NCBI RefSeq assembly: GCF_018812025.1
Contig: NC_063061.1
Span: 37,713,366 to 37,777,365, forward strand
Reading direction: 5' to 3'
Length of the DNA stretch: 64,000 bases
Origin: Megalobrama amblycephala
Lineage: Eukaryota > Chordata > Actinopteri > Cypriniformes > Xenocyprididae
Part shown: positions 12,421 through 22,684 of the stretch, in pieces
Layout: each line of letters starts with the position of its first letter
Position numbering within the stretch: position 1 is the stretch's first letter
Notes under the pieces: generated by a model
Told to the model about the DNA's origin: nothing
Databases searched by the model: none
The model's input: the letters and a program-made list of their open reading frames with translations, nothing else
Made by a program: the position numbers and the translations under genes

Positions 12421-14937
12421 TAAAAGATTAGTTCACTTTCAAATGAAAATTAGCCCAAGCTTTTCTCACCCTCAAAGTCATACTAGGTGTATATGACTTT
12501 CTTGTTCCTGATGAACATGATCGAAGAAATATTAATACATATCCTGACGCATCAGAGCTTTATAATGACAGTGATAGGGATCAATGAGTATGAGCTGACG
12601 AAAAAACTTTCTTCCACAAATACACTGTAAAAAAAATTCTGTAGTTTTTACAAAATAATTTTGGCAGCTGTGGTTGTATTTTGTAAACACAAACAAAATT
12701 TGAATGTAAACCAATAAATTCAACAATGCACACTACTACTACAATCTGTTTTGTACCTTTAACATATACAACCACCTTATGTAGGTGGTAAAAGAGAAAG
12801 TCACATGAAGAATCAGAGCTCATCACAAGTAGCTTTTCCACGAGCTGAAGTATATACTTATATAAAGAGGTGTACAAGAGTCATTCACACAAACGCAAAA
12901 CACACAACACTTATATAATGCAATAAACATTCATTAAACAACAGAAGATGTAACATAAAACCCTAATGTACATAACTGATAACAAAAACTATTAAGAAAC
13001 ATATTTAAACAAAATACTTTCAAATGTGGAGTGTCAAACAGGGAATTGTGGGAATATCAGTTTACAGATTTTGACTGTAAATTATACATTGATTTTGTAT
13101 TTTTTACTTATAAAAACTGTAAAATTTACAGCATTTTACTGTGAAAATTGCATAAATGTCTGGTAAGAGCTTTTAAAGTTTTTCCCTGTATATAATATGG
13201 GAACTTACTGTTAACCTATTTACAATTTTTTCCCGTAGCGTTTTTTACAATATTTTACCGTTAAAATCACATTCATTTTTTACAGTGCATCCATCATGAA
13301 TCTGAGCTCCACATGGTTCCTGGGGGGTTAATAAAGGCCTTCTGAAGCAAAGCTATGCATTTGTGGAAAAAAATATCCATATTAAAACAAGTCATGATGT
13401 CCAATATCAAGCTTCCGCCAGACCGTGAAAGTGTAAATATGCATCGCGTCAGTTACACTTTTTCTGTAAGTTTAATGGGGAAGGCACATGACGTAGCGTA
13501 AGCTTTGTGAAAGGAAAGAGGTTTACACTTTCTGCGTACATTGAATACAGAACACGGTACGGAAGCTCGATACTTGACTTCATAACTTGTTTAAATATGG
13601 ATATTTTTTTTACACATGAATATGTATGTCAGGCCATAAATTCACAAAAACTTTGCATGAGCTCATTGTCCTCATGCCACCCTATAAATAATTTTCTAAA
13701 TCCGCCCTTGCATAAACACACTTTTGACAAACACTGAGCAGATTTCCAGTAAAAGCATGTGCCCTTTGCTTGATAGTTTATGTATATATATTTTTTTAAT
13801 CTTTGTTTTGCGGTGTGCTCTTTGATCATAACACTTTTGACCTTATTATTTATATTCTCAGGTTAGGTAAAGTAGGTCGAGTCTGACCTAAATTATAAGC
13901 ATTTTAAAATGATGTTCTTACTCAAAGCCTTAAAGGATTAGTTCACTTTCAAATGAAAATTAGCCCAAGCTTTTCTCACCCTCAAGTCATCCTAGGTGTA
14001 TATGACTTTCTTGTTCCTGATGAACATAATCAAAGAAATATTAATAAATATCCTGACGCATCCAAGCTTTATAATGACAGTGATAGGGATCAAAGAGTAT
14101 GAGCTGACGAAAAAGCTTTCATCCATCATGAATCTGAGCTCCACATGGTTCCTGGGGGGTTAATAAAGGCCTTCTGAAACAAAGCGATGCATTTGTGGAA
14201 AAAAATATCCATATTAAAACAAGTCATGATGTCCAATATCAAGCTTCCGCCAGACCGTGAAAGTGTAAATATGCATCGCGTCAGTTACACTTTTTCTGTA
14301 AGTTTAATGGGGAAGGCGCATGACGTAGCGTAAGCTTTGTGAAAGGAAAGAGGTTTACACTTTCTGCGTACATTGAATACAGAACACGGTACGGAAGCTC
14401 GATACTTGACTTCATAACTTGTTTAAATATGGATATTTTTTTTTACACATGAATATGTATGTCAGGCCATAAATTCACAAAAAATTTGCATGAGCACATT
14501 GTCCTCATGCCACCCTATAAATAATTTTCTAAATCCGCCCTTGCATAAACACACTTTTGACAAACACTGAGCAGATTTCCAGTAAAAGCATGTGCCCTTT
14601 GCTTGATAGTTTATGTATATATATTTTTTTAATCTTTGTTTTGCGGTGTGCTCTTTGATCATAACACTTTTGACCTTATTATTTATATTCTCAGGTTAGG
14701 TAAAGTAGGTCGAGTCTGACCTAAATTATAAGCATTTTAAAATGATGTTCTTACTCAAAGCCTTAAAGGATTAGTTCACTTTCAAATGAAAATTAGCCCA
14801 AGCTTTTCTCACCCTCAAGTCATCCTAGGTGTATATGACTTTCTTGTTCCTGATGAACATAATCAAAGAAATATTAATAAATATCCTGACGCATCAGCGC
14901 TTTATAATGACAGTGATAGGGATCAAAGAGTATGAGC
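12421..14937. repeat. 833-bp tandem repeat, three copies, first interrupted
   Basis: A unit beginning TTAGTTCACTTTCAAATGAA repeats at about 12421, 13932 and 14765. Copies two and three are offset by 833 bases and nearly identical. Copy one is stretched to about 1.5 kb by an insertion at 12623-13287. Copy three is cut off near 14937. The unit resembles an abundant cyprinid interspersed repeat. Short frames on its minus strand occur identically in each copy and are not genes. Confidence 0.85.
12623..13287. mobile_element. CACTA-like MITE inserted in tandem repeat copy one
   Basis: The ends CACTGTAAAAAA and TTTTTTACAGTG form a perfect 12-bp inverted repeat starting with CACTG, as in CACTA/EnSpm elements. 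The interior is A+T-rich with many TTTACAG-like motifs and has no reading frame. Removing it restores near-colinearity with the other 833-bp units. A matching target duplication is not obvious. Confidence 0.6.
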
Positions 14938-15027
14938 TGTTTGTCAAAAGTGTGTTTATGCAAGGGCGGATCTAGAAAATTATTTATAGGGTGGCATGAG
15001 GACAATGAGCTCATGCAAAGTTTTTGT
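14938..15027 (-). repeat. Inverted fragment of the 833-bp repeat
   Basis: This stretch is close to the reverse complement of about 14482-14570 in the preceding unit. It therefore abuts the broken end of copy three in opposite orientation. Confidence 0.75.
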
Positions 15028-15300
15028 GGATTTCATATTCATAAACAGGAATATGTGAAACAGGTGCATTACCACAAAGTAATCATCTATACTGTTTAAA
15101 GAAAAATAAATAACAAAAGATCAATATCCAGGTCACCAAATTAAGACACAGTATATCAAAAATATCAACAGATTCTAAATCTCCTTTAATATGCATTTTC
15201 CACAAAAAACATTTGATAAGAATCTAATGGTTAAACATAGAGATGTTTGTATTTCTGTGTATTCACAGGTCATTGACGTGTGCTCAGTATCCCTGGCTGC

Positions 15301-15340
15301 TGATTGGCTGGCCTGGAATATTGATAAACCATATAAATAT
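15301..15340 (+). promoter_or_regulatory. Candidate core promoter of VMO1-like gene
   Basis: An inverted CCAAT box (GATTGG) near 15302 is followed at 15331 by a TATA-like ATATAAATAT, about 110 bases before the first ATG. Spacing is reasonable for a vertebrate promoter, but no transcript start can be shown. Confidence 0.35.
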
Positions 15341-15449
15341 TTTGTTTTGAATGGCTCAATAACTGCTCGGTTTTTGTTGTAGAAACCATCAGAACAAATT
15401 TCAGAACTAGTAAGTTTGTTTTTTAATCCACCAGGTCAGTGCTGTGATA

Positions 15450-17789
15450 ATGCATCACTTCATTTCCATTGCGTTTTCACTGCTAGCCATTATTGGGATG
15501 CATGTGAGTGTTCAGTCCCCCGGAAGACGTTTTGAGCGGAGCATCAATAGATATCCCAGATCAACCCTGCTGCCATGCTTTCCAAACTGCATGACTGTGT
15601 CTAATGGAATGGATTGGGGTACTGGGGGTTTACGGAAAAGTGTCCATCTAGAACGTACGCCGCAGGGTTTAGTCTGAAGGTAAGTTGCAGTAATATGGGG
15701 GTTTCTTAGTGGTTAAACATGTGAACTGCTGACTGAGTGTTGAAGGTTCAAACCCCAGAGAGAATAAACTGTGGAGATGCCATTAGTCATTTAATATCAG
15801 GGAACTACACCTGGTTAAGATTCAGCTTAATACTAAAGAACATGAAGATGAATGTTACAAGTTGGCCTAGAGTTAACTCTAAAAGGTTGCTTGTGGTTTT
15901 CTTTCAAATAGAAGATTTTTGTTGTTGTTTTTTTACCATTTTTTAAGGTGGAATATTTATCGAGTGGTATGTGGAAGGATAACACAGCACTCAATGGGAT
16001 TCGTCTTCACTGTGTCTCCAATGAATCAAGCTCATTGAACCCACATGAGCACTACTACTCCGTTCAGTCAGATGTAGGAAGGTAATGGGCACAGATCATA
16101 AGCTATGCATTGCAAATTATTTTCTTAAAAATAATAGATTTGATCAATAAAACTGTGTTTTTCCACAGCTGGGGTCGGTGGACAAACATCAAATGGTGTC
16201 CTTCTGGATTTTTAAAAGCGTTCCGGCTGAGAGTAGAACCTTCCCAAGGAGTTGATGACGATACAGCCGCAAACAACATCAGGTAAGTGGGTGGTACTAA
16301 ATTCGTATTGTTTTTTTGCTGTTTAACCCTCTATAGTACGCAATATGATATCAAAGAGGAAGACATTACTTGTGATGTTTTTCCTGCTTATAACTGCAAT
16401 TCCAGAAAAACAAAGGTAGCTAGCACATTTTGAGCACTGAACTTTTACAATGCCTGAACAGCCCAGGTATTTGCATCGCCCCTCTCTTTCAACCCAAACA
16501 GGCCAATGACCTGTCTGATCAAAGCGGGAAAAAATATGATTCTACAAGTCCTAACAATGAGAAACCTTCTCATAATAATGACTTAATTTCTCGTAAAAAT
16601 TAGAAACTTTCTCGTAATCATTACTTCTAACACGTGCAAAACAGCAGAGCGGAAGGGCGTGGCACAATAGTGTGTAAATGCGGGAACACAGCAAGCGTGG
16701 CACGTTATGCAAAACAGATTTAATTTATCACGAGAGTGAGGAGCTAACTGACAAGATGATTGCGACGATTTTTCAAACAAAGTGCTAATAAGGAACCTGC
16801 AAAGGATAATTGTTTTTCATGTTGTTGTGTTTTTCTTTAAGAACAATAACACAGCATTCAAGCAATTTCCTCTCCCCCGAATTGGCACTAATTTGAAAGC
16901 GAAAGTCAAATCTGCACGCGCATTCATAGTCTACTTGCATCGAGAGTTTTCACTTCATTAACTGAAAATGCTTGCTCTGCTCTGCACTGTTATGAATGTC
17001 CGTGCGGCCATGGCATTTTACTTTTGCTTTCTAATTAGTGATTTAAAAGTGAGGTGCAAAAGAGGGTAGAGGTATAAGAAAATATTGATACACGTGAATA
17101 TCGCAATATTATGTTTGGCGATATTGTATCGATTCTCAAAAACACTATCGATATTTATTTATTTGCATCCAAGATTCATGTCTTTATGTTTGATTTAAAC
17201 CACAGACTGTATAAAACCCAACCAGCTAGATGGCAGTGTTATCTCAGAACGTAAACTCAACTGGAAGGTGCGGTATACAGAACTGAAGTGTGGACTCATT
17301 TTGGCTTCAACTATAAATTATATATAATTCTGCTCTTTCACAAGTGCCACACACGGGCAAAGAGTGAATTTGCATATTGACCTACTATTAAAATTTTACA
17401 CAGAACAGTTTTGTAGATGTTATAGCAATGTTGTAGTTTTTTTTGAAAAATTCAAACAATTCAGACAATTGTCATATATACACTGCCCAGCCAAAAAAAG
17501 GTTGCAGTTTGGATTAATTGTCAAAGTAATTAACCAATTACTCGATTACCAAAATAATCGTTAGTGACAGCCCTAATTATAATATTGTCCTATCTGAATT
17601 TTCTCCAGATTCAAATGTAGTGACGGTTCTTATCTGGAGGGTGACGGTACATCCTGGGGCAGTTGGGGTGACTGGAGTTACATGTGTGAGGGAAGAGGAA
17701 TCTGTAGTATCGTGACACGGGTAGAAGTGCCACAGGGATGGAAAGATGACACCGCTCTCAATGACGTGCAAATGGAATGCTGTGAATAA
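15450..17789 (+). CDS. Vitelline membrane outer layer protein 1-like gene, one frame break
   Basis: VMO1 proteins are secreted beta-prism proteins first known from the egg vitelline membrane; their exact role in fish is unclear. Four exons are visible: 15450-15679, 15948-16081, 16169-16282 and 17609-17789, all with GT-AG borders. The ATG at 15450 opens a hydrophobic signal peptide (about 23 residues, FISIAFSLLAIIG). VMO1 hallmarks follow: VSNGMDWGT, KDNTALNGIRLHC, RWTNIKWCPSGF and [14 protein letters not shown], the three repeated sheets of the fold. In exon 1 the frame shifts by one base around 15634-15642, between GGLRK and CPSRTYAAGFSLK. All other junctions keep phase. Total coding length is about 219 codons, near the family norm. 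It may be a recent pseudogene or an assembly indel. Confidence 0.8.
15697..15790 (+). mobile_element. tRNA-like SINE in VMO1 intron 1
   Basis: It has an A-box-like TAGTGGTTAAACA at 15707-15719 and a B box GGTTCAAACCCC at 15745-15756, spaced as in tRNA genes. The sequence does not fold as a complete tRNA, so it reads as a SINE head. Confidence 0.5.
16283..17608. other. Last intron of VMO1-like gene, repeat-rich
   Basis: No exon is seen. Repeats include hAT-like CGATATTG motifs around 17080-17160 and the terminal sequence of the CTAACGATTATTTT MITE family at 17530-17576, immediately before the last exon. Confidence 0.55.
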
Positions 17790-19187
17790 GGTGATGTGAT
17801 CGCAAAAAAAAAAACATAACAAAAACACTCAAACTGCAGAGCAGCTTCACATATTACACTATTTCTTTCTTTGTTGGAGGTGCTGCTAAGCTGGGTTTGT
17901 TTTTTCTTTCAGATGTAAGAGGATAACCACAAGGACAGCGAGAAGATCAAAATAATTGATCACCATACTATGATGAACTGTGTCGTACAACAGTTTTGTA
18001 ATAGGGATAACATAGGCTATTATCCCGCTTATTACACAGCAACTTACCAAAAAATAAATTTTGATTTGAATTGAATTAAAGAATCACCTTCTCATTGTGT
18101 TCTTCATGTCATTTCTCCACATATGTTTGGACATATCTGACTAATCAAAGAATTAATAAATGCTTTGTGAAAAACGGGCCTATTTCCAGTAACTTTTCTT
18201 TCTCTAAAACAAGTTGAGCATCAAAGCATAAGAACTTCAGACTTTACAATAAATATTTTTTTTTTTTTTCCGTGAACTCATTATCAAAAATAGGGCTATC
18301 ACTAACGATTATTTTGGTAATTGGATAAAGTTAATTTGATGATTAATCGTGTAAACAGATTTTTTTTTTTTTTTTTATGGATAAAAATAGACCTAAGTAA
18401 AGACCAAAGCCTTTAAAATGAGGCAATAATATTTGGTTCAAATAAAGTATCAAGAAACAAGTAGCCTTAATCATATGGTTATATGGATATACATTATGTA
18501 TTCTTTCTTTCTTTATTTTATTTTGAACAAAAAACTAAACACAATAAAATATAAAAATATAATAAGTGTGTTACATCTTACAACATACAGAAGGAAAAAA
18601 CAATATCTAAGTGTAATAATCAATAATTGTCCAAAAAGGAGCGGGATGAAGCAAAAGCTTGTTATTTTTTCCCACCCCTTTCACAACTCTAAATAGTTAC
18701 AGTATATATTATAGCTATTTCAGACAGGACCACTTTGGCAAGTTACTTGAGTTTATTGAACATAATTATCTTTGGCGGTATGGTTCCTTATGGGGGTTCT
18801 TGCTCCAAAATTAATTGAACATACAAGAGCATTAACATTAACCCCCGGGCCCGGAACCATCAGCTTGGAAATACATAGACAATTAAGACACTTAGTAATG
18901 TATTTAAAGCGAACATGGTATCATGTAGATCTACATATATCTATATGGCAGTTGGACGTCTATACTGTAGCTTGGTTATGAGGATGAGTGTCTCTCGGCA
19001 GTGAGGTCCATGCCAGCCGGGACTTGAAAGCCTTAGAGATCCGAAACAACTAACGCTGCGCTCGATATATTTTGATATATATTATATATTCATAGCAAGA
19101 TAACAAATATACATTCATTTTAAAAACCAACCAAATTTTTACATTTTACACCAAACAATCCATCAACCTATAATCACCAATCTAAAT
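17790..19187. other. 3' flank of VMO1-like gene with repeats
   Basis: 17800-18060 is the matched flank of the duplicated exon at 6.5 kb. From 18293 a hAT-like MITE begins (CTATCACTAACGATTATTTT) and runs in inverted orientation relative to 5960-6484. It is interrupted from about 18480 by other sequence, including a T/A-rich stretch and the solo LTR below, and resumes near 19490. No coding exon is recognised. Confidence 0.5.
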
Positions 19188-19191
19188 GTAT

Positions 19192-19471
19192 TGTAGCAAG
19201 TCCAAAGAGTGTTTTATGTTCTGTTCAGATAAATCTAAGTGATGTATGTTCTTTTCTTATGTTATGGTTCAGCTTGTGTGGGGCTTTAAGGGGTGGGAGA
19301 TTCTCTTGAAAGTAGAGCCTGCGTGGTGTTGTGTGGGCGGGGTTCTGGGGGAAAATGTTCGGAAGTTGTTTCGATGTCTGTGAGGCAAGAGCATCGGCCA
19401 AACAGGTGCTCACCTGAATAAAAGAAGACTAAGCTGTTAAGTGAGTTTCATCTTTTCCTCCGTTCGTTACA
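19192..19471 (+). mobile_element. Probable solo LTR
   Basis: The 280-bp stretch starts TGTAGCAAG and ends TTCGTTACA, with TGTA/TACA ends as in retroviral-type LTRs. The 4-bp direct repeat GTAT flanks it at 19188-19191 and 19472-19475. An AATAAA signal lies near 19418. There is no internal retroelement sequence, so it would be a solo LTR left by recombination. Confidence 0.5.
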
Positions 19472-20521
19472 GTATTATAACAAATACCTTTTGTCACACT
19501 TTACAGCAGATCAAATGTTTTTTAATCTTTAATATTTGGCCACTTCTTTATAGTAGAAATGCTACAGCCACTGTAATTTCTTGAACAAGAATATGTGGAC
19601 ATCAAAACATGCAAACTCAGTGTAAGGGTTTAAACTTTTATTTTGGAATCGTGATGAACAAAAATTCACATTTTTAGAACCATAAGTCTTCTAATTATTT
19701 TTGGTCTTAATTTTCTTTTCTGTCATACTCAAATTCTTGTTAAAACACATTAGACGTGCGTATTCTGTGAATTTGAACAGTTTGTGTGTGAAATTATATT
19801 TATTTTGTCCATCAAAAGTGTGCTTTCACTTTAATTGAGCGTCAGCAGCGCAGCAAAAATAGACTCGGCGCCGAAACCCCGCTTCACTGCTGCTCAAGCC
19901 TTGTTTACACTGCACGCGTGTGCGGCGCGTTACGGCTCTGGCAAGGTTTTGTTCCGTCCTCTGCGCGGTGTCAACTCACATCAGAAGCATTTCAGAAGCG
20001 AAGCGGCTGGATTCGCGAGACCAACGAGATTTGCCTGTCTGATTTTTTTCATGTTTTTAATGGCTAAATTGTTATATTTTATCCGGTTTTATTGTGTTTA
20101 TTGCTATGCCATAGGCTACTTTATTTTGCTGTAGCCATACAGATGAAGTTAATACACATAAAATTCCAGTTATGGACAACAAAAACAAAGAAATTTCAAG
20201 TTTTTCAACTTCGAATCTTTGTTCGTCAGTTTCTGGCCTCCTACTGATGTGAAATATGAGCAGGAGTTTACACAGGGTGATTATTTTGACTTTATTTTGT
20301 ATTTGAACTGCGCGTCTTGGACGCGGCATCCGTCAAAAATAGGCGAGGCGCCTATCTTTAGCGAAGAAAATAAACATGTCCCCATCTTTTTCTCATACAA
20401 CGAGCTTATACTCATTTGCTACATTAGTAGGATTTCTGCGATGCAGAAAACGTGGAGGAAATCACGGAATCCAGTCATAAAATGGATTTTACTGTATAAC
20501 ACGGAATTTGCCATATTTTTG
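19472..20521. other. Repeat-derived non-coding stretch
   Basis: 19490-19690 completes the inverted match to about 5960-6180. 19835-20040 is G+C-richer. 20365-20430 matches part of the hAT at 8187-11151. Frames here have no protein-like features. Confidence 0.45.
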
Positions 20522-20689
20522 TAGCCTGACGTGGTCATACTCAATTCTAGTCAGAATATGAGTCTGATACTGCTCCATTGGGCTTTGATTATGGGGGCGT
20601 ATTTCAACCGATCCAGGAAAGACCTCAATTGGATAGACCTACAACCAATCAGAGCTACAGAGTAAGTGACGTATGTTGAGCGACGCATA

Positions 20690-20905
20690 GTTGTCAACAG
20701 AACTCTTCTTAGCGACCATCGGGGCCAGCTGATAAATCAAACTTTTGCCGAATCCTGTAGGAAGGACGGCAAAGACATCTTTCCCATCGACAAATGCCTT
20801 GATCGCGGTCCTCTGTTCATCTTTTAAAATTAATGCGCTGTCGATATCTTCTATAACGGACGCGATGGCGGAATCTACACATCTCAGTTCTTCAACAGCC
20901 ATCAT
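20690..20905 (-). pseudogene. RecQ-like DNA helicase N-terminal fragment
   Basis: From the ATG near 20905 the frame encodes about 72 residues. They include a helicase Q-like segment (LKDEQRTAIKAFVDGKDVFA) and motif I, LPTGFGKSLIYQLAP, the Walker A of superfamily 2 RecQ helicases. Similarity stops after the AKKSS stretch. Motifs Ia-VI and the DEAH box are absent, so no active helicase can be made. It lies inside the 1.4-kb inverted-repeat element, suggesting the fragment is spread as transposon cargo. Confidence 0.7.
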
Positions 20906-21532
20906 TGTTGCAAACTAATTGACCTTTCGCAAAGACTCGTCCCCCTTAGTTACTGTTGCTTTGTCCGACAAGCCGTGGCGCTGTCACGCCACACAGAGTG
21001 GAAAATACATCGCGGAGCAAGGAAACTGACAACACATCGACAGACGAGACAGAGCAGGTTACTTATGATATTAAACAAAGTCCCAGCTTTCAAACTGTGT
21101 AGTTATTAAAAAAATTCAAACAATAAAAACCGTTTTTGTGGCTCTTTAATGTGTTGTGACCATGATCGTGACAGATTGCTGTAGCGCCTCAGCTCAAGAG
21201 GCTACCGATCATCTCTTCCTACTAGTCCATTTATAGCATCAAATAAACATGAATGAACATGAGAATGAATGTTGTTTCAAACGCGGAAAGACGTCAATAT
21301 GCACAATTTTTCAAGTTTAACTCCACCGATGTTAATCTTCTAACTCCTGACTGCTTTGTTGGACAAAATGGCGGATGCGGCGTTCTTATTGGTTAGATCG
21401 CTTGTCAATCAAACTCCCCAAGCGCTCTTTGATGACGTGGGTGGTTACGTAACCGCAGATAGCCTGTCCATCATCGATTAAAGCCCGCCCTGGCAATTTG
21501 ATTGGCTCGGCCTTCTGGGAGCCGAGCATAAT

Positions 21533-21845
21533 TAAGGTGCGTTCACGTGGCCTCGTAATTCCTGTAGTTACGAGATTCTAGCTTGTAAAAAGCGTTCACG
21601 TCCTCGTAGAGCTCGTAATTACAGCTTGTAAGCTGGGAGTTTTCTGAAAGCTCCCAGATATACCACGTGGCCGCGCTGTACCACCTGACAGCTGTAGATT
21701 CATTTAGGCGTCGACAGTGCTGCCATGGAAACGCATAATTCCCAGTTCAAGGACCAAAAGGACGTGAACAGCTCCGAATATAACGTCACGTGTTGTCATT
21801 TCAAGATTCCGGTAAATACGAGGTGACGTGAACGCAGCTTTACTC
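21533..21845. mobile_element. Nested short inverted-repeat MITE
   Basis: The left end TTAAGGTGCGTTCACGT and the right end ACGTGAACGCAGCTTTA are imperfect inverted repeats. Further GTTCACGT and ACGTGAAC copies occur inside. It lies within the helicase-bearing element. Confidence 0.5.
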
Positions 21846-22159
21846 CACAATGGATCGAGTCCAGACCGAACTTCCCGTCCAAAAAATGTTGTGGGCGGGG
21901 TTCGGGCTGGCACCCAGGCTAATATTTTTGATGAATAAATAAAAAACAGGTCAGAACACTTATCTAATCGTGATGTAGACTAGTGTCTGTGAATATTAAA
22001 CTGCAAAAATACCATTTAAATATGATCCTCATATTCTGCATGTTCATTTGATTACCAGAAAAGAAGCCATTGACTGCATAAACCTGCCCCTGTTGGATTG
22101 GCAATAGCTTGCTTGCCCTACACAGTTACCTTGTTTATTTTCTTAATTCAAGTTATATA

Positions 22160-22290
22160 TATTGTTCTATTTGTGTTGTAAAGTTATTTGTAATAAGTGA
22201 AGTTTACTTTTCAGTGAACTGATGCCAGGCTTATTATGGATAATAAAGTTTATTGATAAATTGTTAAATATCCTGCCTTCATTACAAAAA
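22160..22290. repeat. Remnant related to the hAT at 8.2-11.2 kb
   Basis: The sequence from TGTTGTAAAGTTATTTGTAA to CTGCCTTCATTAC closely matches 10810-10920. Together with 20365-20430 this suggests a second, broken copy of that element, split by the 1.4-kb insertion. Confidence 0.65.
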
Positions 22291-22517
22291 AATGGGCAAA
22301 TTGTCTCAAAGAGAATATGTGCCGTAATTGCAGCGTCAGATACCAAAAGCTCAGTCAGTTTTTACTTTCAGTTTCTGTAGTGAATAACAGACTGGAGTTC
22401 GAGACTTCTTCATCCACATAACTCTCACATTTTTGAACAAATTGGTTGAGTCAATGATTCAATGGCCCATTCGAAAACACCTGCCTCATTTTTGAATGAA
22501 TCAGCCATTTAAACAAA

Positions 22518-22684
22518 TAGGCTTGTCCGAGATGCATCTGCGCTGCACAGACCGATCGGCGTATGACATCAAAGTACCGCAAGTGTGTTTGGAGATCATA
22601 CGACTCCTTATGCCTCCTCTCGTGGTACTTTGATGTCATACGCTGATCAGTCTGCTTAGCACTGATGCATCTCGAACAAGCCTA
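22518..22684. mobile_element. Foldback MITE, 167 bp
   Basis: The two halves are near-complementary: TAGGCTTGTCCGAGATGCAT at the start against ATGCATCTCGAACAAGCCTA at the end, with further pairing through GTATGACATCAAAGTACC. The loop is only about 50 bases. No gene is present. Confidence 0.75.

Larger units (their letters stand above)
20522..21921 (-). mobile_element. 1.4-kb element carrying a RecQ-like helicase fragment
   Basis: The ends are TAGCCTG and CAGGCTA. An exact 9-bp direct repeat ATATTTTTG flanks them at 20513-20521 and 21922-21930. The size is exactly 1400 bases. A minus-strand frame near the left end encodes a helicase N-terminus. A shorter inverted-repeat element is nested at 21533-21845. 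A 9-bp duplication is seen in Mutator- and Merlin-type elements, but the superfamily is not established here. Confidence 0.7.

Noticed and set aside
12421..14937. Tandem repeats considered as a CRISPR-like or satellite array
   Set aside because: The units are 833 bp long with no short repeat-spacer layout, in a eukaryotic genome; it is an amplified interspersed repeat.
15707..15756. tRNA gene at the A- and B-box motifs
   Set aside because: The cloverleaf cannot be completed and a SINE body follows.
17577..17828. Minus-strand frame over the last VMO1 exon
   Set aside because: It is the opposite-strand shadow of the real exon; the same applies at 6481-6681.
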